Positions 1 to 12,165 are shown, counted from the first letter of the stretch. The stretch is DNA of 64,000 nt from a sulfur-oxidizing endosymbiont of Gigantopelta aegis (GCF_016097415.1 NZ_JAEHGE010000001.1:1580015-1644014); one strand, 5' to 3'. Translations and numbers: made by a program. The notes: generated by a model from the letters alone, not told the origin.

Positions 1-68
1 ATAAAATTCCGAGATTCTAAAGCAGCCACTAAGGTGACTGCGGGGGTGTCGGAATGCCTTAGTCTATT

Positions 69-144
69 GGGGCTATAGCTCAGCTGGGAGAGCGCCTGCC
101 TTGCACGCAGGAGGTCAGGAGTTCGATCCTCCTTAGCTCCACCA
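69..144 (+). tRNA. tRNA-Ala (anticodon TGC)
   Basis: A complete 76-nt cloverleaf with encoded CCA. The acceptor strand GGGGCTA pairs with TAGCTCC, and the anticodon stem CCTGC/GCAGG (95-99 and 107-111) frames a seven-base loop with TGC at 102-104. The T-arm reads GGAGTTCGATCCTCC. It lies in the 16S-23S spacer, where tRNA-Ile and tRNA-Ala are usual in gammaproteobacteria. A tRNA-Ile, if present, would lie before the window. Confidence 0.97.
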
Positions 145-636
145 ATACTAACACTCAGCAAAATCCAAAGGCGGATTAAGTATAGTTACTGACACATTGT
201 AAGATTCAGTATTTATAGTTAATCCATTTTTATGGATTAGAACGAAGACTTGGCAACAAGTCATCGTGCTCTTTAAAAATCAGTGAAGTAAACCAACGCA
301 AATGTATCTTAGGTGATACATTGTGCTTGCCTGTTTTTTATCCAACAAGCAAGTACAAACAATTACCGAGGGTATGCGTCTACAAGCAATGGCTGGTTGT
401 ATTGACAGTGCTCGCAAGAGGACAGAAGAAACAACTGGCTAAAGTTCAATAGTAGAAAAGTAGTTCTTAAAAACGAGGCCACCGACGCAAGTTGGTGGTT
501 GAATTCTTAGAAGAAAGTTACGAAAAGCGATCTTTATGTATCCATAGTCTTAACTAGCAATAGTGAGAGACAGGTATTTTCGACGCAACGACGCGAGTCG
601 CAGCAAACAAAAGGCCGAGAGTACTTTGTGATATAT
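145..636 (+). other. 16S-23S internal transcribed spacer, 3' part
   Basis: This 492-base stretch between tRNA-Ala and 23S holds no gene. It contains small hairpins: an 8-bp stem at 220-227/232-239, and CCACCGAC/GTTGGTGG closing a GCAA tetraloop near 480-505. It also carries the boxA site and the left arm of the 23S processing stem, listed separately. Nothing else was recognised in it. Confidence 0.85.
267..280 (+). promoter_or_regulatory. boxA antitermination site of the rRNA operon
   Basis: TGCTCTTTAAAAAT matches the rRNA boxA core TGCTCTTTA, and its position before 23S matches the spacer boxA of E. coli rRNA operons. By family knowledge it recruits NusB/S10 to protect long rRNA transcripts from Rho. 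The call rests on motif and location. Confidence 0.75.

Positions 637-644
<8 letters not shown>
617..644 (+). other. Left arm of the 23S rRNA processing stem
   Basis: Bases 617-644 are complementary to 3512-3539 at all but two of 28 positions. The resulting long helix encloses the whole 23S rRNA. Such helices are the RNase III processing substrates of pre-23S rRNA, so the pairing also helps fix the mature ends. Confidence 0.8.
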
Positions 645-3521
<2,877 letters not shown>

Positions 3522-3737
3522 ATATCGCAAAGTACTTTCGAATAAGAGATTGTTTGAGAGAATTACATTCTACAGAATGAATTAAGGCTTTAGCGTATAC
3601 CCAAAGATACGGTTGTTACCGAGTACCAAGGGTAACGATAACGACCAGCGTTGGGCGGTTTGATAACCGCCTGAGAAGTTTACTTCCAATATTCGAGCGA
3701 GGGGCGAAGCGCAAGCTAGCCTCTTACTCCACCGCCT

Positions 3738-3855
3738 TTCCTGGCGGCCATAGAGACATGGAACCACCCGATCCCATCCCGAACTCGGAAGTGAAACGTG
3801 TCATCGCCGATGATAGTTTGGGAGTTCCCATGCGAAAGTAGGTCACTGCCAGGGT
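3738..3855 (+). rRNA. rrf: 5S ribosomal RNA
   Basis: A 118-nt 5S rRNA. The ends TTCCTGGCGG and CTGCCAGGGT pair to form helix I, and the centre contains CCGAACTCGGAAGTGAAAC, close to the E. coli 5S core. The 23S-5S spacer (3540-3737) contains no recognisable tRNA. It does hold a perfect 7-bp hairpin, GGCGGTT/AACCGCC, at 3654-3671. Confidence 0.96.
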
Positions 3856-3894
3856 TTAATACGGCTTGCACTGAAAAGTGCCAAGCTAAGAAGA

Positions 3895-3930
3895 AGCCCC
3901 TGAGTCTCACGACTCAGGGGCTTTTTTTTG
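3895..3930 (+). terminator. Rho-independent terminator of the rRNA operon
   Basis: A perfect 12-bp stem (AGCCCCTGAGTC with GACTCAGGGGCT) closes a TCAC loop and is followed by eight T residues. It lies 40 bases after 5S and is the strongest intrinsic terminator seen in the window. Confidence 0.95.
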
Positions 3931-4017
3931 TGCGAAAGAAAAGATGCAAGAAAAAGACTAAAAAAAGCAGGGTTGATAGTTAGGTATCGTTGCGCTTAAA
4001 GTACAAGTTATTGAAAC

Positions 4018-4048
4018 GTAGGATGCTGCTGAGGCACGATGCGCATCA
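4018..4048 (+). repeat. Dispersed 31-bp repeat, copy 1
   Basis: This 31-base sequence (GTAGGATGC...GCGCATCA) matches 28 of 31 bases of the right arm at 19069-19099. It is a solitary copy in the gap 3931-4207, between the rRNA terminator and a small gene. I see nothing else in that gap. Confidence 0.7.
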
Positions 4049-4207
4049 ATGTAAAGTTTAGGCACTATTTAATTAACACTTTATTCACTCTTAAAAAAAT
4101 GCATTTGAAAATAACTGCAAATAAACTCTAAAGTTTCAAAATTTATGGCCGCTAACGCATGTGAGATCTTATAAATTTTATTTGATCGTTAATTTTGTGA
4201 GGTGTTT

Positions 4208-4393
4208 ATGGAAATTTCAGGTGTTTCGACAGGTGTTGTGGTTGATACTGCGGTGAAAAGTGCTGATGTCAGTACTAATAACGAGGTGGATAAAAGTACA
4301 CGTAATGTCCAGTCTCAAACTGATACACAAACTAAGAATGCTGTGCCTCAGACTTCCGAAAATTTAGGACAGAATATTAACGTTAAGGTTTAA
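4208..4393 (+). CDS. Small hypothetical protein (61 aa)
   Basis: I do not recognise this protein. The ATG at 4208 is preceded by GAGG five bases upstream, a credible ribosome-binding site. An in-frame GTG at 4202 overlaps that site and is less likely. The product begins MEISGVSTGVVVDTAVK and continues as a polar tail rich in Ser, Thr, Asn and Gln, with no membrane segment and no cysteine. The N-terminus weakly resembles short YjfB-type motility-associated proteins, but this is only an impression. It stands alone between the rRNA operon and the convergent dam gene. Confidence 0.5.
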   Translation: MEISGVSTGVVVDTAVKSADVSTNNEVDKSTRNVQSQTDTQTKNAVPQTSENLGQNINVKV

Positions 4394-4442
4394 ATGCGCT
4401 TGTTTGAACCTGTCTGTCTTAATTTGCTATTCACTCATCGTA

Positions 4443-5273
4443 CTATTTAAATAGTGCGAGGACTTCTGACGCCTCTTGTCGGTCATTTCCTTTGCAGCTG
4501 ATCGTGCGCTTAACGCCAAATGTTATTTGCTCTGAATTCTTGTATATTTCTTTGGTAAAATCAGTAAAGTGATTAGAAATGAGTACCGGTATTCCTTTCT
4601 TGGCTAATTCTTCTGCTAATTCTGCTAATTTTTTTTGTTGCTCTATGCTAAAGCCATTTTTCTGGTATTTGAATGATGAATTGCTATCGTTTGATAGTAC
4701 ATAAGGCGGATCGCAATAGATAACATCGCCTTGTTTAGCGTTGGCCATTGTGGTTTCAAAATCTTGGTTTACAAACTCGGCATTATTACTTTTTTCTATA
4801 AACTCATAAATGTAAGCCTCTGGAAAACTCACTTTTTTATATTTTCCAAAGGGGACATTAAAGCCGCCAGATGAATTGTATCGGCATAGGCCATTGTAAC
4901 CGTGCTTGTTTAAATATAAAAAAAGTGCAGCTCTTAACTGCTTGTTGTCAGTTTCATTAAAGGTTTTTCTAAATTCATAGTATTTGTCTGCATCATTATT
5001 TGCTGGAATAAAAAACTGGCTAGCATATTCAACAAATGTTGTTTCTTTTTGTTGTAGGTGATGATAAATATTAATAACATCTTTATTGGTGTCTGCGATG
5101 AGATTTTTACTATAATCCGTATTAAGAAATACGGTTGCTGAGCCACAAAAAGGTTCTATTAATCGCTGTCCCTCGGGTAGTAATGCTTTTATTTTATCAA
5201 TGATTTTACGTTTGCCACCGGCCCACTTTAAAAATGGAACCTTGGATTTATAGGGTGTTTTTGTATTTTTCAA
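4443..5273 (-). CDS. dam: DNA adenine methylase (Dam, GATC-specific type)
   Basis: A class D12 N6-adenine DNA methyltransferase of 276 aa (E. coli Dam is 278). The SAM-binding motif FLKWAGGKRK lies at residues 14-23 and the catalytic DPPY at 188-191, both spaced as in E. coli Dam. GATC methylation would serve mismatch repair, replication control and gene regulation. The start is TTG at 5273, five bases after the argA stop, with no clear ribosome-binding site. No ATG lies near the conserved N-terminus, so translation is probably coupled to argA. GATC specificity is inferred from family resemblance. Confidence 0.9.
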   Translation of the reverse strand: MKNTKTPYKSKVPFLKWAGGKRKIIDKIKALLPEGQRLIEPFCGSATVFLNTDYSKNLIADTNKDVINIYHHLQQKETTFVEYASQFFIPANNDADKYYEFRKTFNETDNKQLRAALFLYLNKHGYNGLCRYNSSGGFNVPFGKYKKVSFPEAYIYEFIEKSNNAEFVNQDFETTMANAKQGDVIYCDPPYVLSNDSNSSFKYQKNGFSIEQQKKLAELAEELAKKGIPVLISNHFTDFTKEIYKNSEQITFGVKRTISCKGNDRQEASEVLALFK

Positions 5274-5278
5274 AATTA

Positions 5279-6664
5279 TTATAAGCTTTTTATATAGACG
5301 GCTGAATTGCGTTGATAATTATACAAGGCTTGCTTTTCACTGGGTAAATCTGCCAGTGTCTTTTTGACAAAGCCGTGCTCCATAAACCAATGGGTAGCCT
5401 GGGTTGTTAAAATAAAGAGTGCTTTAAGTCCCATTTTTGCAGACTGCTTGCAAATATGAGAAAAAAGTTTTTCGCCACGACCCTGTGATTGATATTCAGG
5501 GGCGATTGCCATGCAGGCAACTTCAGCCTGCATAGCATTGTCTGCAATATAGAGTGCGACACAGCCAATAATGGAATTTTCCCGTTCTATGACGTAGAAG
5601 TTATTAATTTCGGTTTCTAAACGTTCACGGGAACGTTTTACCAGCATACCGGATTCTTCCAATGGTTGGATGAGTTCGATGATACCATTGACATCATCAA
5701 TTGTGGCTTTGCGAATATCTTCCAAATGATCGGTGCTGACTAAAGTACCAATGCCATCCTGAGTGAATAACTCTAGGAGTAGTGAACCATCAATATTTCT
5801 ATTGATCATGTGTACACGTTCTACTCCGGATTCGCAGGCGTGTATGATGCGTTGATAATGGCGTTTAATATTCTCAGAGATAGCACCAGATTGAATAAGT
5901 TCTTTTAGCTCATTGACGGTGAGGTCTCGTAAGAGTTTATTGTTTTCGTCACGGATGCCATTACTATCGTCAATGAAAATGAGCTTATCGGCTTTTAGCT
6001 CGATAGAGCTTTGGGTGGCCAGATCTTCACCATTGATATTGAAAGATTCACCGGTTGGGGAATAACCTACTGGCGATAACAAAATGACATCACCGGCAGA
6101 TAAAGAGCGAAGAAATGAATGGGTATCAATTTTTCTAATGTCGCCGGTATGCAAGTAATCAATGCCATCAATAATACCTTTGGGTTTGGCGATCACAAAG
6201 TTACCGGAAATGATATTAATTTGTGAGCCTGCCATGGGGGTGTATTTTAAACTGGTGGTAAATAAGGCCTCGATATTGAGACGAATACATCCGGAGGCTT
6301 CTTTGATCACTTGCATGGTTTTGCTATCGGTAACACGTAGTCCATGGACGTATTCTGACTTGATGCCTAAATCGGTCAGCCGTTTATCAATTTGTGAGCG
6401 TGCGCCATGTACCAGAACGAGTTTGACCCCCAAACTATTGAGTAAGCTTATGTCGTGTACAAAAGAAGGAAACTCATTATCTGCTAGCACATCACCACTG
6501 AAATAAATAACAAAAGTTTGATTACGGAAGGCATTAATATAGGGCGCAGCATTGCGAAACCATTGCACGAAGTCTGTTTCAATCGCGTTTGTTGAGATTG
6601 CACTTGTTGATAGCATATCCGTTGAGGATGAGTTGTTGCTTGGAGTTGTGTTAGAATTACTCAT
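5279..6664 (-). CDS. argA: Amino-acid N-acetyltransferase (N-acetylglutamate synthase)
   Basis: Acetylates glutamate with acetyl-CoA, the first step of arginine synthesis. The 461-aa protein follows E. coli ArgA throughout. The amino-acid-kinase-like domain (about 30-300) contains LVLVHGARSQIDKRL and SGNFVIAKPKGIIDG. The GNAT domain (about 310-455) contains EVACMAIAPEYQSQGRGEKL and THWFMEHGF. The first ~25 residues are a Ser/Thr/Asn-rich extension, and Met17 is an alternative start. The ATG at 6664 is preceded by an AAGAGAAAG purine tract. It is upstream of and probably co-transcribed with dam. This form is usually arginine-inhibited. Confidence 0.95.
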   Translation of the reverse strand: MSNSNTTPSNNSSSTDMLSTSAISTNAIETDFVQWFRNAAPYINAFRNQTFVIYFSGDVLADNEFPSFVHDISLLNSLGVKLVLVHGARSQIDKRLTDLGIKSEYVHGLRVTDSKTMQVIKEASGCIRLNIEALFTTSLKYTPMAGSQINIISGNFVIAKPKGIIDGIDYLHTGDIRKIDTHSFLRSLSAGDVILLSPVGYSPTGESFNINGEDLATQSSIELKADKLIFIDDSNGIRDENNKLLRDLTVNELKELIQSGAISENIKRHYQRIIHACESGVERVHMINRNIDGSLLLELFTQDGIGTLVSTDHLEDIRKATIDDVNGIIELIQPLEESGMLVKRSRERLETEINNFYVIERENSIIGCVALYIADNAMQAEVACMAIAPEYQSQGRGEKLFSHICKQSAKMGLKALFILTTQATHWFMEHGFVKKTLADLPSEKQALYNYQRNSAVYIKSL

Positions 6665-6729
6665 GTCTTTCTCTTATACCTTTGTTTAGTATACCATTAA
6701 GACGATTTTATTACCTAACCTAATTAGCA

Positions 6730-8304
6730 TTGGATTTTTTACCCTTTATGTCACTCTCTTTACCGGATTTATTGGCCTTAGTGGCTTATCTTATTGTTGT
6801 TATGGCCATTGGTCTGTATTTTTCACGGAAAAATATCAGTACAGAAGAATATTTTGTCGGTGGTCGTTCGTTTTCGGGCTGGGTGATTGGCCTGAGCCTG
6901 GTTGGAACTTCGATTAGTTCAATTACCTTCCTGGCTTATCCCGGCGATGCGTTTAAAACAGCCTGGTTACGCTATTTGCCCAATCTCATGTTGCCCGTTG
7001 CTATTTTTGTTGCTGCTTATGTCTTTTTACCCTTTTTTCGACGTGGTAATACTATTACGGCTTATGAATACCTTGAAGATCGCTTTGGCCCTTCGATTCG
7101 TGTCTATGGCGCTTTGACCTTTATTTTGGGTCAATTAGTGCGTATTAGTTTAATTTTATATTTATTGTCTTTATTAATTCATGAATTAACAGGATTAAGT
7201 GCTGAGATGTCGATTGTTTTAGGGGGCATTTTTGTGGCGGTTTATACCATCGTTGGTGGCATCGATGCAGTCATCTGGACCGATGTTTTACAGACCATTG
7301 TGTTGGTTGTGGGTGGTATTTTTTGTCTGGCAGTGATTGTGCTGAGTTTGCCCGGTGGTTTTGAGCAGATTATTAGTGTTGCTACTGAGCATGGTAAACT
7401 AGCTTTTGCAGAGCTTAAAGGGGGTGAGTTAGTTCCTGTCGATTGGTCATTTTCATTACAGGATAAAACCGGAACGATGTTATTGCTTTTGGGCTTAACG
7501 GCCTGGTTAACTGAATACAGTGCTAATCAAAATACCGTACAGCGTTTTTGTGCCTCCAAAAGTGATACTGAAGCGCGTAAGGCAATGTTTGTCTGTGCTT
7601 TTACTAGTTTGCCAATTTGGGCTTTTTATATGTTTTTAGGCACTGCATTGTATGTCTTTTTTCAGGTGTTCCCAACTGAAACTGCGGCGCAGATTTTAAA
7701 CGGGGAACAAAAAGCTGAGCAGATTTTACCCTATTTTATTAATCACTATTTACCGGCTGGTGTTGCAGGGATTGTGATTGCAGCGGCCTTGGCAGCGGCA
7801 ATGTCCTCATTGGATTCCAGTATTAACGCTATTTCCACTGTATCGATTGTGGATATCTATAGGCGTTTTTCCACAACAGAAAGAAGCGACAAACACTATT
7901 TACGTGTAGCACAGCTCATTGCGGTATTGGTGTCTATTATTATGATTGTGGGAGCGACCTTATTGATTAATGCGGAAACGAAAACCTTGCAGGATACAGC
8001 AACTATTTTAGTGTCTATCGTCTCTGGCGGTGTTTTAGGGATTTATTTATTGGGCTTCTTTACTAATCTAGGTGATGCACGTGCTATCTGGAGTGGTTTA
8101 ATCTTGACGGCTTTATTTACTATCTGGACTATTTTAGCGAAAAAAAGTTTATTGCCCGATGGCTGGAATTTACCTTTTGAGCTTTATTATACGGCGATTA
8201 TTGGTAATTTTTTGATGTTTATGAGCGGTTTTCTGGTGGCACAATTTATCTTTAAACGTACTGATAAGGTGGGTGATTTATCAGTTTGGGGACGTAGTGC
8301 TTAA
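6730..8304 (+). CDS. Sodium:solute symporter family transporter
   Basis: An integral membrane protein of about 524 aa with roughly 13 hydrophobic segments. The opening YLIVVMAIGLYFSRKNISTEEYFVGGR and the later GLSLVGTSISSITFLAYPG are typical of the SSS (SLC5-like) family, which couples solute uptake to Na+. AAALAAAMSSLDSSINAIST (around residue 350) is another family signature near the Na2 site. The substrate cannot be told. The start is uncertain: TTG at 6730 or ATG at 6748, neither with a strong ribosome-binding site. It is transcribed divergently from argA across a 65-base gap. Confidence 0.88.
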   Translation: MDFLPFMSLSLPDLLALVAYLIVVMAIGLYFSRKNISTEEYFVGGRSFSGWVIGLSLVGTSISSITFLAYPGDAFKTAWLRYLPNLMLPVAIFVAAYVFLPFFRRGNTITAYEYLEDRFGPSIRVYGALTFILGQLVRISLILYLLSLLIHELTGLSAEMSIVLGGIFVAVYTIVGGIDAVIWTDVLQTIVLVVGGIFCLAVIVLSLPGGFEQIISVATEHGKLAFAELKGGELVPVDWSFSLQDKTGTMLLLLGLTAWLTEYSANQNTVQRFCASKSDTEARKAMFVCAFTSLPIWAFYMFLGTALYVFFQVFPTETAAQILNGEQKAEQILPYFINHYLPAGVAGIVIAAALAAAMSSLDSSINAISTVSIVDIYRRFSTTERSDKHYLRVAQLIAVLVSIIMIVGATLLINAETKTLQDTATILVSIVSGGVLGIYLLGFFTNLGDARAIWSGLILTALFTIWTILAKKSLLPDGWNLPFELYYTAIIGNFLMFMSGFLVAQFIFKRTDKVGDLSVWGRSA

Positions 8305-8334
8305 ACGTCTATATTTCGAACCTTCTTATTACCT

Positions 8335-8447
8335 ATGATACTTGGAAATGCAGGCTTCGTTATTTTAACTAAAAGCCTCAATCATGTAGTGCTTATACAA
8401 TCAATCGGCTCTTAGTCAAAATGCCTCGCTGCATTTCCAAGTATCAT
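8335..8447. repeat. 113-bp imperfect palindrome (MITE/REP-like)
   Basis: A perfect 19-base inverted repeat (8335-8353 ATGATACTTGGAAATGCAG and 8429-8447) bounds an interior that is itself partly complementary (ATTTTAACTAA against TTAGTCAAAAT). The RNA could fold into one long hairpin. It lies in the 259-base gap between the symporter and ilvD and contains no coding sequence. It could act as a terminator for the symporter gene or be a non-autonomous mobile element. Confidence 0.75.
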
Positions 8448-8563
8448 GGGTATAAATATGAGAGATTGAGTTTTTTTATCTTTCATAAACTCTTATAATG
8501 CTAGCTTTTAGATAATACTCTGAATCAATTTATTGATTACTGACTTTTCTCAAGGATTTATTT

Positions 8564-10423
8564 ATGCCTGAATATCGTTCAAGAACTACTACTGCCGGTA
8601 GAAATATGGCGGGTGCAAGAGCGCTTTGGCGTGCCACTGGAATGAAAGATGATGACTTCCAAAAGCCGATCATTGCCATTGCCAACTCCTTCACTCAATT
8701 TGTGCCAGGCCATGTGCATTTGAAAGATATGGGGCAATTGGTTGCACGTGAGATTGAAAAAGCCGGTGGTGTGGCAAAAGAATTTAATACCATTGCTGTG
8801 GATGATGGTATTGCCATGGGCCATGATGGCATGTTGTATAGCTTGCCGTCACGAGAAATTATTTCCGATGCGGTGGAATATATGTGTAATGCGCACTGTG
8901 CTGATGCGCTTGTGTGTATTTCTAATTGCGACAAGATCACACCGGGTATGTTAAATGCCGCCTTGCGTTTAAATATTCCGGTTATCTTTGTTTCGGGTGG
9001 CCCAATGGAGTCCGGCAAAGTGGTCATGAATGGTAAGGAAGTACATCTTGATTTGGTGGATGCTATGGTTGCTGCCGTTGATGATAGGGTCAGTGATGCT
9101 GATACCGAAATTATGGAGCGTTCAGCTTGTCCAACCTGTGGTTCTTGTTCTGGTATGTTTACCGCCAACTCAATGAATTGCTTAACGGAAGCATTGGGTC
9201 TCTCTTTGCCTGGTAATGGTTCATTGTTGGCAACCCATGCGGATAGAGAAGAGTTATTTCTAGAAGCAGGACGTCGCATTGTCGATTTAGCAAAACGTTT
9301 TTATGAGCAGGATGATGAATCGGCTTTACCGCGTAATATTGCGACTTTTGAAGCTTTTGAAAATGCCATGTGCCTGGATATTTCCATGGGGGGGTCAACC
9401 AATACCATTTTACATTTGTTGGCAGCAGCCCAAGAGGGGGAAATAGCGTTCACTATGGATGATATTGATCGTTTATCCAGAAAGGTGCCTAATTTATGTA
9501 AAGTTGCCCCCAGCACGCAAAAGTACCATATGGAAGATGTGCATAGAGCTGGCGGAGTAATGGCTATTTTAGGCGAATTAGCGCGTGCAGACTTATTGAA
9601 TATGGATGTCAAAATGATTCATAGTGATTCGCTGTCAGAGGCGATTGCACATTATGATATTGCGGTGTCTGATGATGCTAAGGTACGAAAAATGTTCAGT
9701 GCCGGCCCCGGTGGTGTTCCCACTCAGGTCGCTTTCAGTCAGTCAAAGCGCTGGGAAAGTCTGGATGAGGATCGGGTTGATGGTTGTATTCGTAGTAAAG
9801 CCAATGCCTATAGTCAGGATGGTGGTTTAGCGGTTCTCTATGGCAATATTGCCTTGGATGGCTGTGTGGTCAAAACGGCCGGCGTGGATGATTCTATTTT
9901 ATGTTTTACCGGTCCTGCGCGTATTTTTGAAAGTCAGGATGCTGCGGTAGCGGCAATTCTAGCTGATGAAGTCGTAGCGGGTGATGTGGTGATTATTCGT
10001 TATGAAGGACCCCGTGGTGGACCGGGTATGCAGGAAATGCTGTACCCGACCAGTTATTTGAAATCCAAGGGTTTAGGTAAGGCTTGTGCTCTATTGACCG
10101 ATGGACGTTTTTCCGGAGGCACTTCAGGCTTGTCGATTGGTCATGCTTCGCCAGAAGCGGCTGAAGGTGGGGCAATTGGTTTGATTGAAGAGGGTGATTT
10201 GATTGCTATTGATATTCCTAAGCGTAAAATTGATGTTAAAATCAGCGATGAGGCATTAGAGCAACGCCGTCAGGCAATGGATGCCAAAGGTGATTCTGCA
10301 TGGCAGCCTGAGCTGCTGCGTGTGCGTAATGTGACTCCTGCTTTGATGGCCTACGCAGCGATGACCACATCGGCATCGCGTGGTGCAGTACGCGACGTTT
10401 CTCAGTTGAAAAGAAAGTTTTAG
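8564..10423 (+). CDS. ilvD: Dihydroxy-acid dehydratase
   Basis: Dehydrates 2,3-dihydroxy-isovalerate and 2,3-dihydroxy-3-methylvalerate in valine, isoleucine and leucine synthesis. The 619-aa protein is nearly collinear with E. coli IlvD (616 aa). Fe-S ligands are visible in [10 protein letters not shown] and [19 protein letters not shown], and the C-terminal [15 protein letters not shown] is present. The ATG is preceded by AAGGA at a suitable distance. It is monocistronic here, with no other ilv gene nearby. A hairpin (10455-10488) follows it. Confidence 0.97.
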   Translation: MPEYRSRTTTAGRNMAGARALWRATGMKDDDFQKPIIAIANSFTQFVPGHVHLKDMGQLVAREIEKAGGVAKEFNTIAVDDGIAMGHDGMLYSLPSREIISDAVEYMCNAHCADALVCISNCDKITPGMLNAALRLNIPVIFVSGGPMESGKVVMNGKEVHLDLVDAMVAAVDDRVSDADTEIMERSACPTCGSCSGMFTANSMNCLTEALGLSLPGNGSLLATHADREELFLEAGRRIVDLAKRFYEQDDESALPRNIATFEAFENAMCLDISMGGSTNTILHLLAAAQEGEIAFTMDDIDRLSRKVPNLCKVAPSTQKYHMEDVHRAGGVMAILGELARADLLNMDVKMIHSDSLSEAIAHYDIAVSDDAKVRKMFSAGPGGVPTQVAFSQSKRWESLDEDRVDGCIRSKANAYSQDGGLAVLYGNIALDGCVVKTAGVDDSILCFTGPARIFESQDAAVAAILADEVVAGDVVIIRYEGPRGGPGMQEMLYPTSYLKSKGLGKACALLTDGRFSGGTSGLSIGHASPEAAEGGAIGLIEEGDLIAIDIPKRKIDVKISDEALEQRRQAMDAKGDSAWQPELLRVRNVTPALMAYAAMTTSASRGAVRDVSQLKRKF

Positions 10424-10454
10424 TATCAATAAAGACTAATAAGCGATTGAATTA

Positions 10455-10488
10455 TGGCATAAATTGGTAGTTTTGTGAATTTGTGCCA
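10455..10488 (+). other. Hairpin downstream of ilvD
   Basis: TGGCATAAATT at 10455-10465 pairs with AATTTGTGCCA at 10478-10488 (one mismatch, 12-base loop). There is no T-run, so it is not a classical intrinsic terminator. It may stabilise the ilvD 3' end or act as an operator before the PilZ gene. Confidence 0.4.
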
Positions 10489-10535
10489 CAATATGTTGTA
10501 TATAGGAAATTTAAAAATACGACATAGAGGTTATT

Positions 10536-10880
10536 ATGGCAATTGCAGCAGAAGTTGATCGTCGTGAACACCCCAGACATCCCGTTCAGTTGGAGGTCTT
10601 TGTCTCGCCTGTCAAGGTAACGAATACCCGTCTTGCTTCCAGAATTATTAATATGAGCTTATTAGGCTGTGCGATTGAGCCTAATGACTATGTATTTACT
10701 AATAAAGAAAAGCTGGCCATTTGCTTTGTTGCTTCGAAAGAGCAATGCTCGATGTCAACGCTCATTAAGGCTGAAGTGGCTCATATTTGTGATGACTATA
10801 TTGGCTTGTCATTTGAGTCGATGGGCATAGAAGTGATTGAGTTGTTACGTAGTTTACTTGATGAAGCGAAATATTTTTGA
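10536..10880 (+). CDS. PilZ domain protein
   Basis: A 114-aa single-domain protein. The c-di-GMP-binding signature is visible as RREHPRHPVQL near residue 9 (an RxxxR-type motif), followed by a hydrophobic beta pattern and IGLSFESM near the end, in place of the usual (D/N)xSxxG element. It starts at ATG 10536 after GAGGTTATT, a good ribosome-binding site. It probably binds c-di-GMP in the cytoplasm and acts on a partner. The window encodes a GGDEF-EAL enzyme at 57200, but no direct link is visible. Confidence 0.82.
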   Translation: MAIAAEVDRREHPRHPVQLEVFVSPVKVTNTRLASRIINMSLLGCAIEPNDYVFTNKEKLAICFVASKEQCSMSTLIKAEVAHICDDYIGLSFESMGIEVIELLRSLLDEAKYF

Positions 10881-10892
10881 GCTAGGAATAAA

Positions 10893-10930
10893 TTGGTAAG
10901 TTAAGCTATAAAAGCACACAAACTTACCAA
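10893..10930. terminator. Possible bidirectional terminator hairpin
   Basis: TTGGTAAGTT (10893-10902) and AACTTACCAA (10921-10930) form a perfect 10-bp stem around an 18-base loop, between two convergent genes. There is no T-tract on either side, so the terminator call rests on placement and is weak. Confidence 0.35.
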
Positions 10931-10948
10931 CATCTTTCGCTTATAAAC

Positions 10949-11635
10949 TTATAAACGATTCCAGTTCGCTTTTTTCTGACCAGAACGGAGTTTAGGGAAT
11001 ATCAAGCCTAAAATCATCCCGCCAAATAAGACACCTGCACCAGTCATAAACCATTCTTGATCGCTATTGTCTTCTAAAGTTTGATATTCTTGCTTTAGAA
11101 TGCGGTTTTCAGCTTCTATTTTGACCAGATCATTTCTCAGTTGATCATTTTCTGCTTCGAGTTGCATGGGACGTGCGGCTATTTTCTTGAGCTTGGTTAA
11201 TTCTACATTGAGTTTTTCTTTATAGTCTAATAATTGCTTCTCTGAGCTACTCAGTGTGTCGCGTTCTACGGTGATGGTTTTAAGTTTACCTTCCATGGCA
11301 TCATATTTTTCTTTCATTTGCGCGACGTCGCTTTGTGCCTTGCTGAGTAAGGTTCTGGCGACCGGCGTTTTTATCAGGAAACGGCTGAGTACCCAGCCTT
11401 CAACGCCTTGCGGTGTCCTGGCGCGAGTATAACCGGCATCTTTTTCTAACACGGTGAGAGGTGTGCCGCTTTTGACGATTTTAATTATTTTAAAGCCATT
11501 GCCTTTGCCTGAACGCATATTAATCACCAACTCATCACTAACATATTGCACTAATGCCATTGATGTGCTGCTAATTAATAATAAAAATAATGTAATGAGG
11601 CTTATGAGTAAGGTGCGTTGTCTTGGAATATCCAT
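10949..11635 (-). CDS. SH3-domain membrane protein (YgiM/TIGR04211 type)
   Basis: A 228-aa envelope protein. A signal peptide or anchor lies at about 8-28, followed by a bacterial SH3 domain (YVSDELVINMRSGKGNGFK ... GVEGWVLSRFL, about 30-95). A long coiled coil covers 100-195. A transmembrane helix (WFMTGAGVLFGGMILGLIF) and a basic tail end it. This order is that of E. coli YgiM, whose precise role is unknown. It lies convergent with the PilZ gene at 10536. The ATG at 11635 follows a purine-rich AAGGACTCT. Confidence 0.85.
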   Translation of the reverse strand: MDIPRQRTLLISLITLFLLLISSTSMALVQYVSDELVINMRSGKGNGFKIIKIVKSGTPLTVLEKDAGYTRARTPQGVEGWVLSRFLIKTPVARTLLSKAQSDVAQMKEKYDAMEGKLKTITVERDTLSSSEKQLLDYKEKLNVELTKLKKIAARPMQLEAENDQLRNDLVKIEAENRILKQEYQTLEDNSDQEWFMTGAGVLFGGMILGLIFPKLRSGQKKANWNRL

Positions 11636-11749
11636 ATTAGAGTCCTTGGAGGATTAACTGAGTCGTCAATTTTGCTATTGATGAAGTCATTATTTTAAAC
11701 GATAAAATAATCGAGGCGCTATTATCCTAAATTCTGCAACAGGTTTCCA

Positions 11750-12046
11750 CTATTCAAACGCTTCTTGTAAATATTCGGAGGGATCGGAGTAAAAGAATAG
11801 GCCGATCTGAGTGCCATCAACCCGAGTGACCTTGGCGGCAATGGAATAACTATTTTGACTATGATTGATGGGTAAATAAAGGTTAACGTCGTCTAGTTTG
11901 GATAGAATAGTGCCGGATATTTTATCTAATAGCATGCCCCCTCGACCGATATTGATGGCAGTTCCTTTGGCTCGTTGGCCATTGGCTAATTCGATTCCGA
12001 CGTTAAAGCTGACACTATTACGGCTATATTCTCTTTTATTATGCAT
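11750..12046 (-). CDS. PilZ domain protein
   Basis: A 98-aa single PilZ domain. KREYSRNSVSFNVGIEL at the start supplies the basic c-di-GMP motif. NIGRGGMLL (about 32-40) is the second signature, seen as xxxSxxG-like in the family, and GLFFYSDP ends the barrel. It is the second PilZ gene within 1.5 kb but only distantly similar to the first. It is divergent from the cytochrome gene that follows. Confidence 0.82.
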   Translation of the reverse strand: MHNKREYSRNSVSFNVGIELANGQRAKGTAINIGRGGMLLDKISGTILSKLDDVNLYLPINHSQNSYSIAAKVTRVDGTQIGLFFYSDPSEYLQEAFE

Positions 12047-12165
12047 TGTTGCTAGGACTCATTTGTGTTATTTATATCTCTGTAGAGAGATGATAGCCTA
12101 TGAAGGGATATTTATCACCCTGTATTGGGCTGACTTTAATTTTTTTAAGACTGATAAGAGATATG

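Noticed and set aside
3540-3737. A tRNA gene in the 23S-5S spacer
   Set aside because: No cloverleaf could be drawn; only simple hairpins such as the one at 3654-3671 are present.
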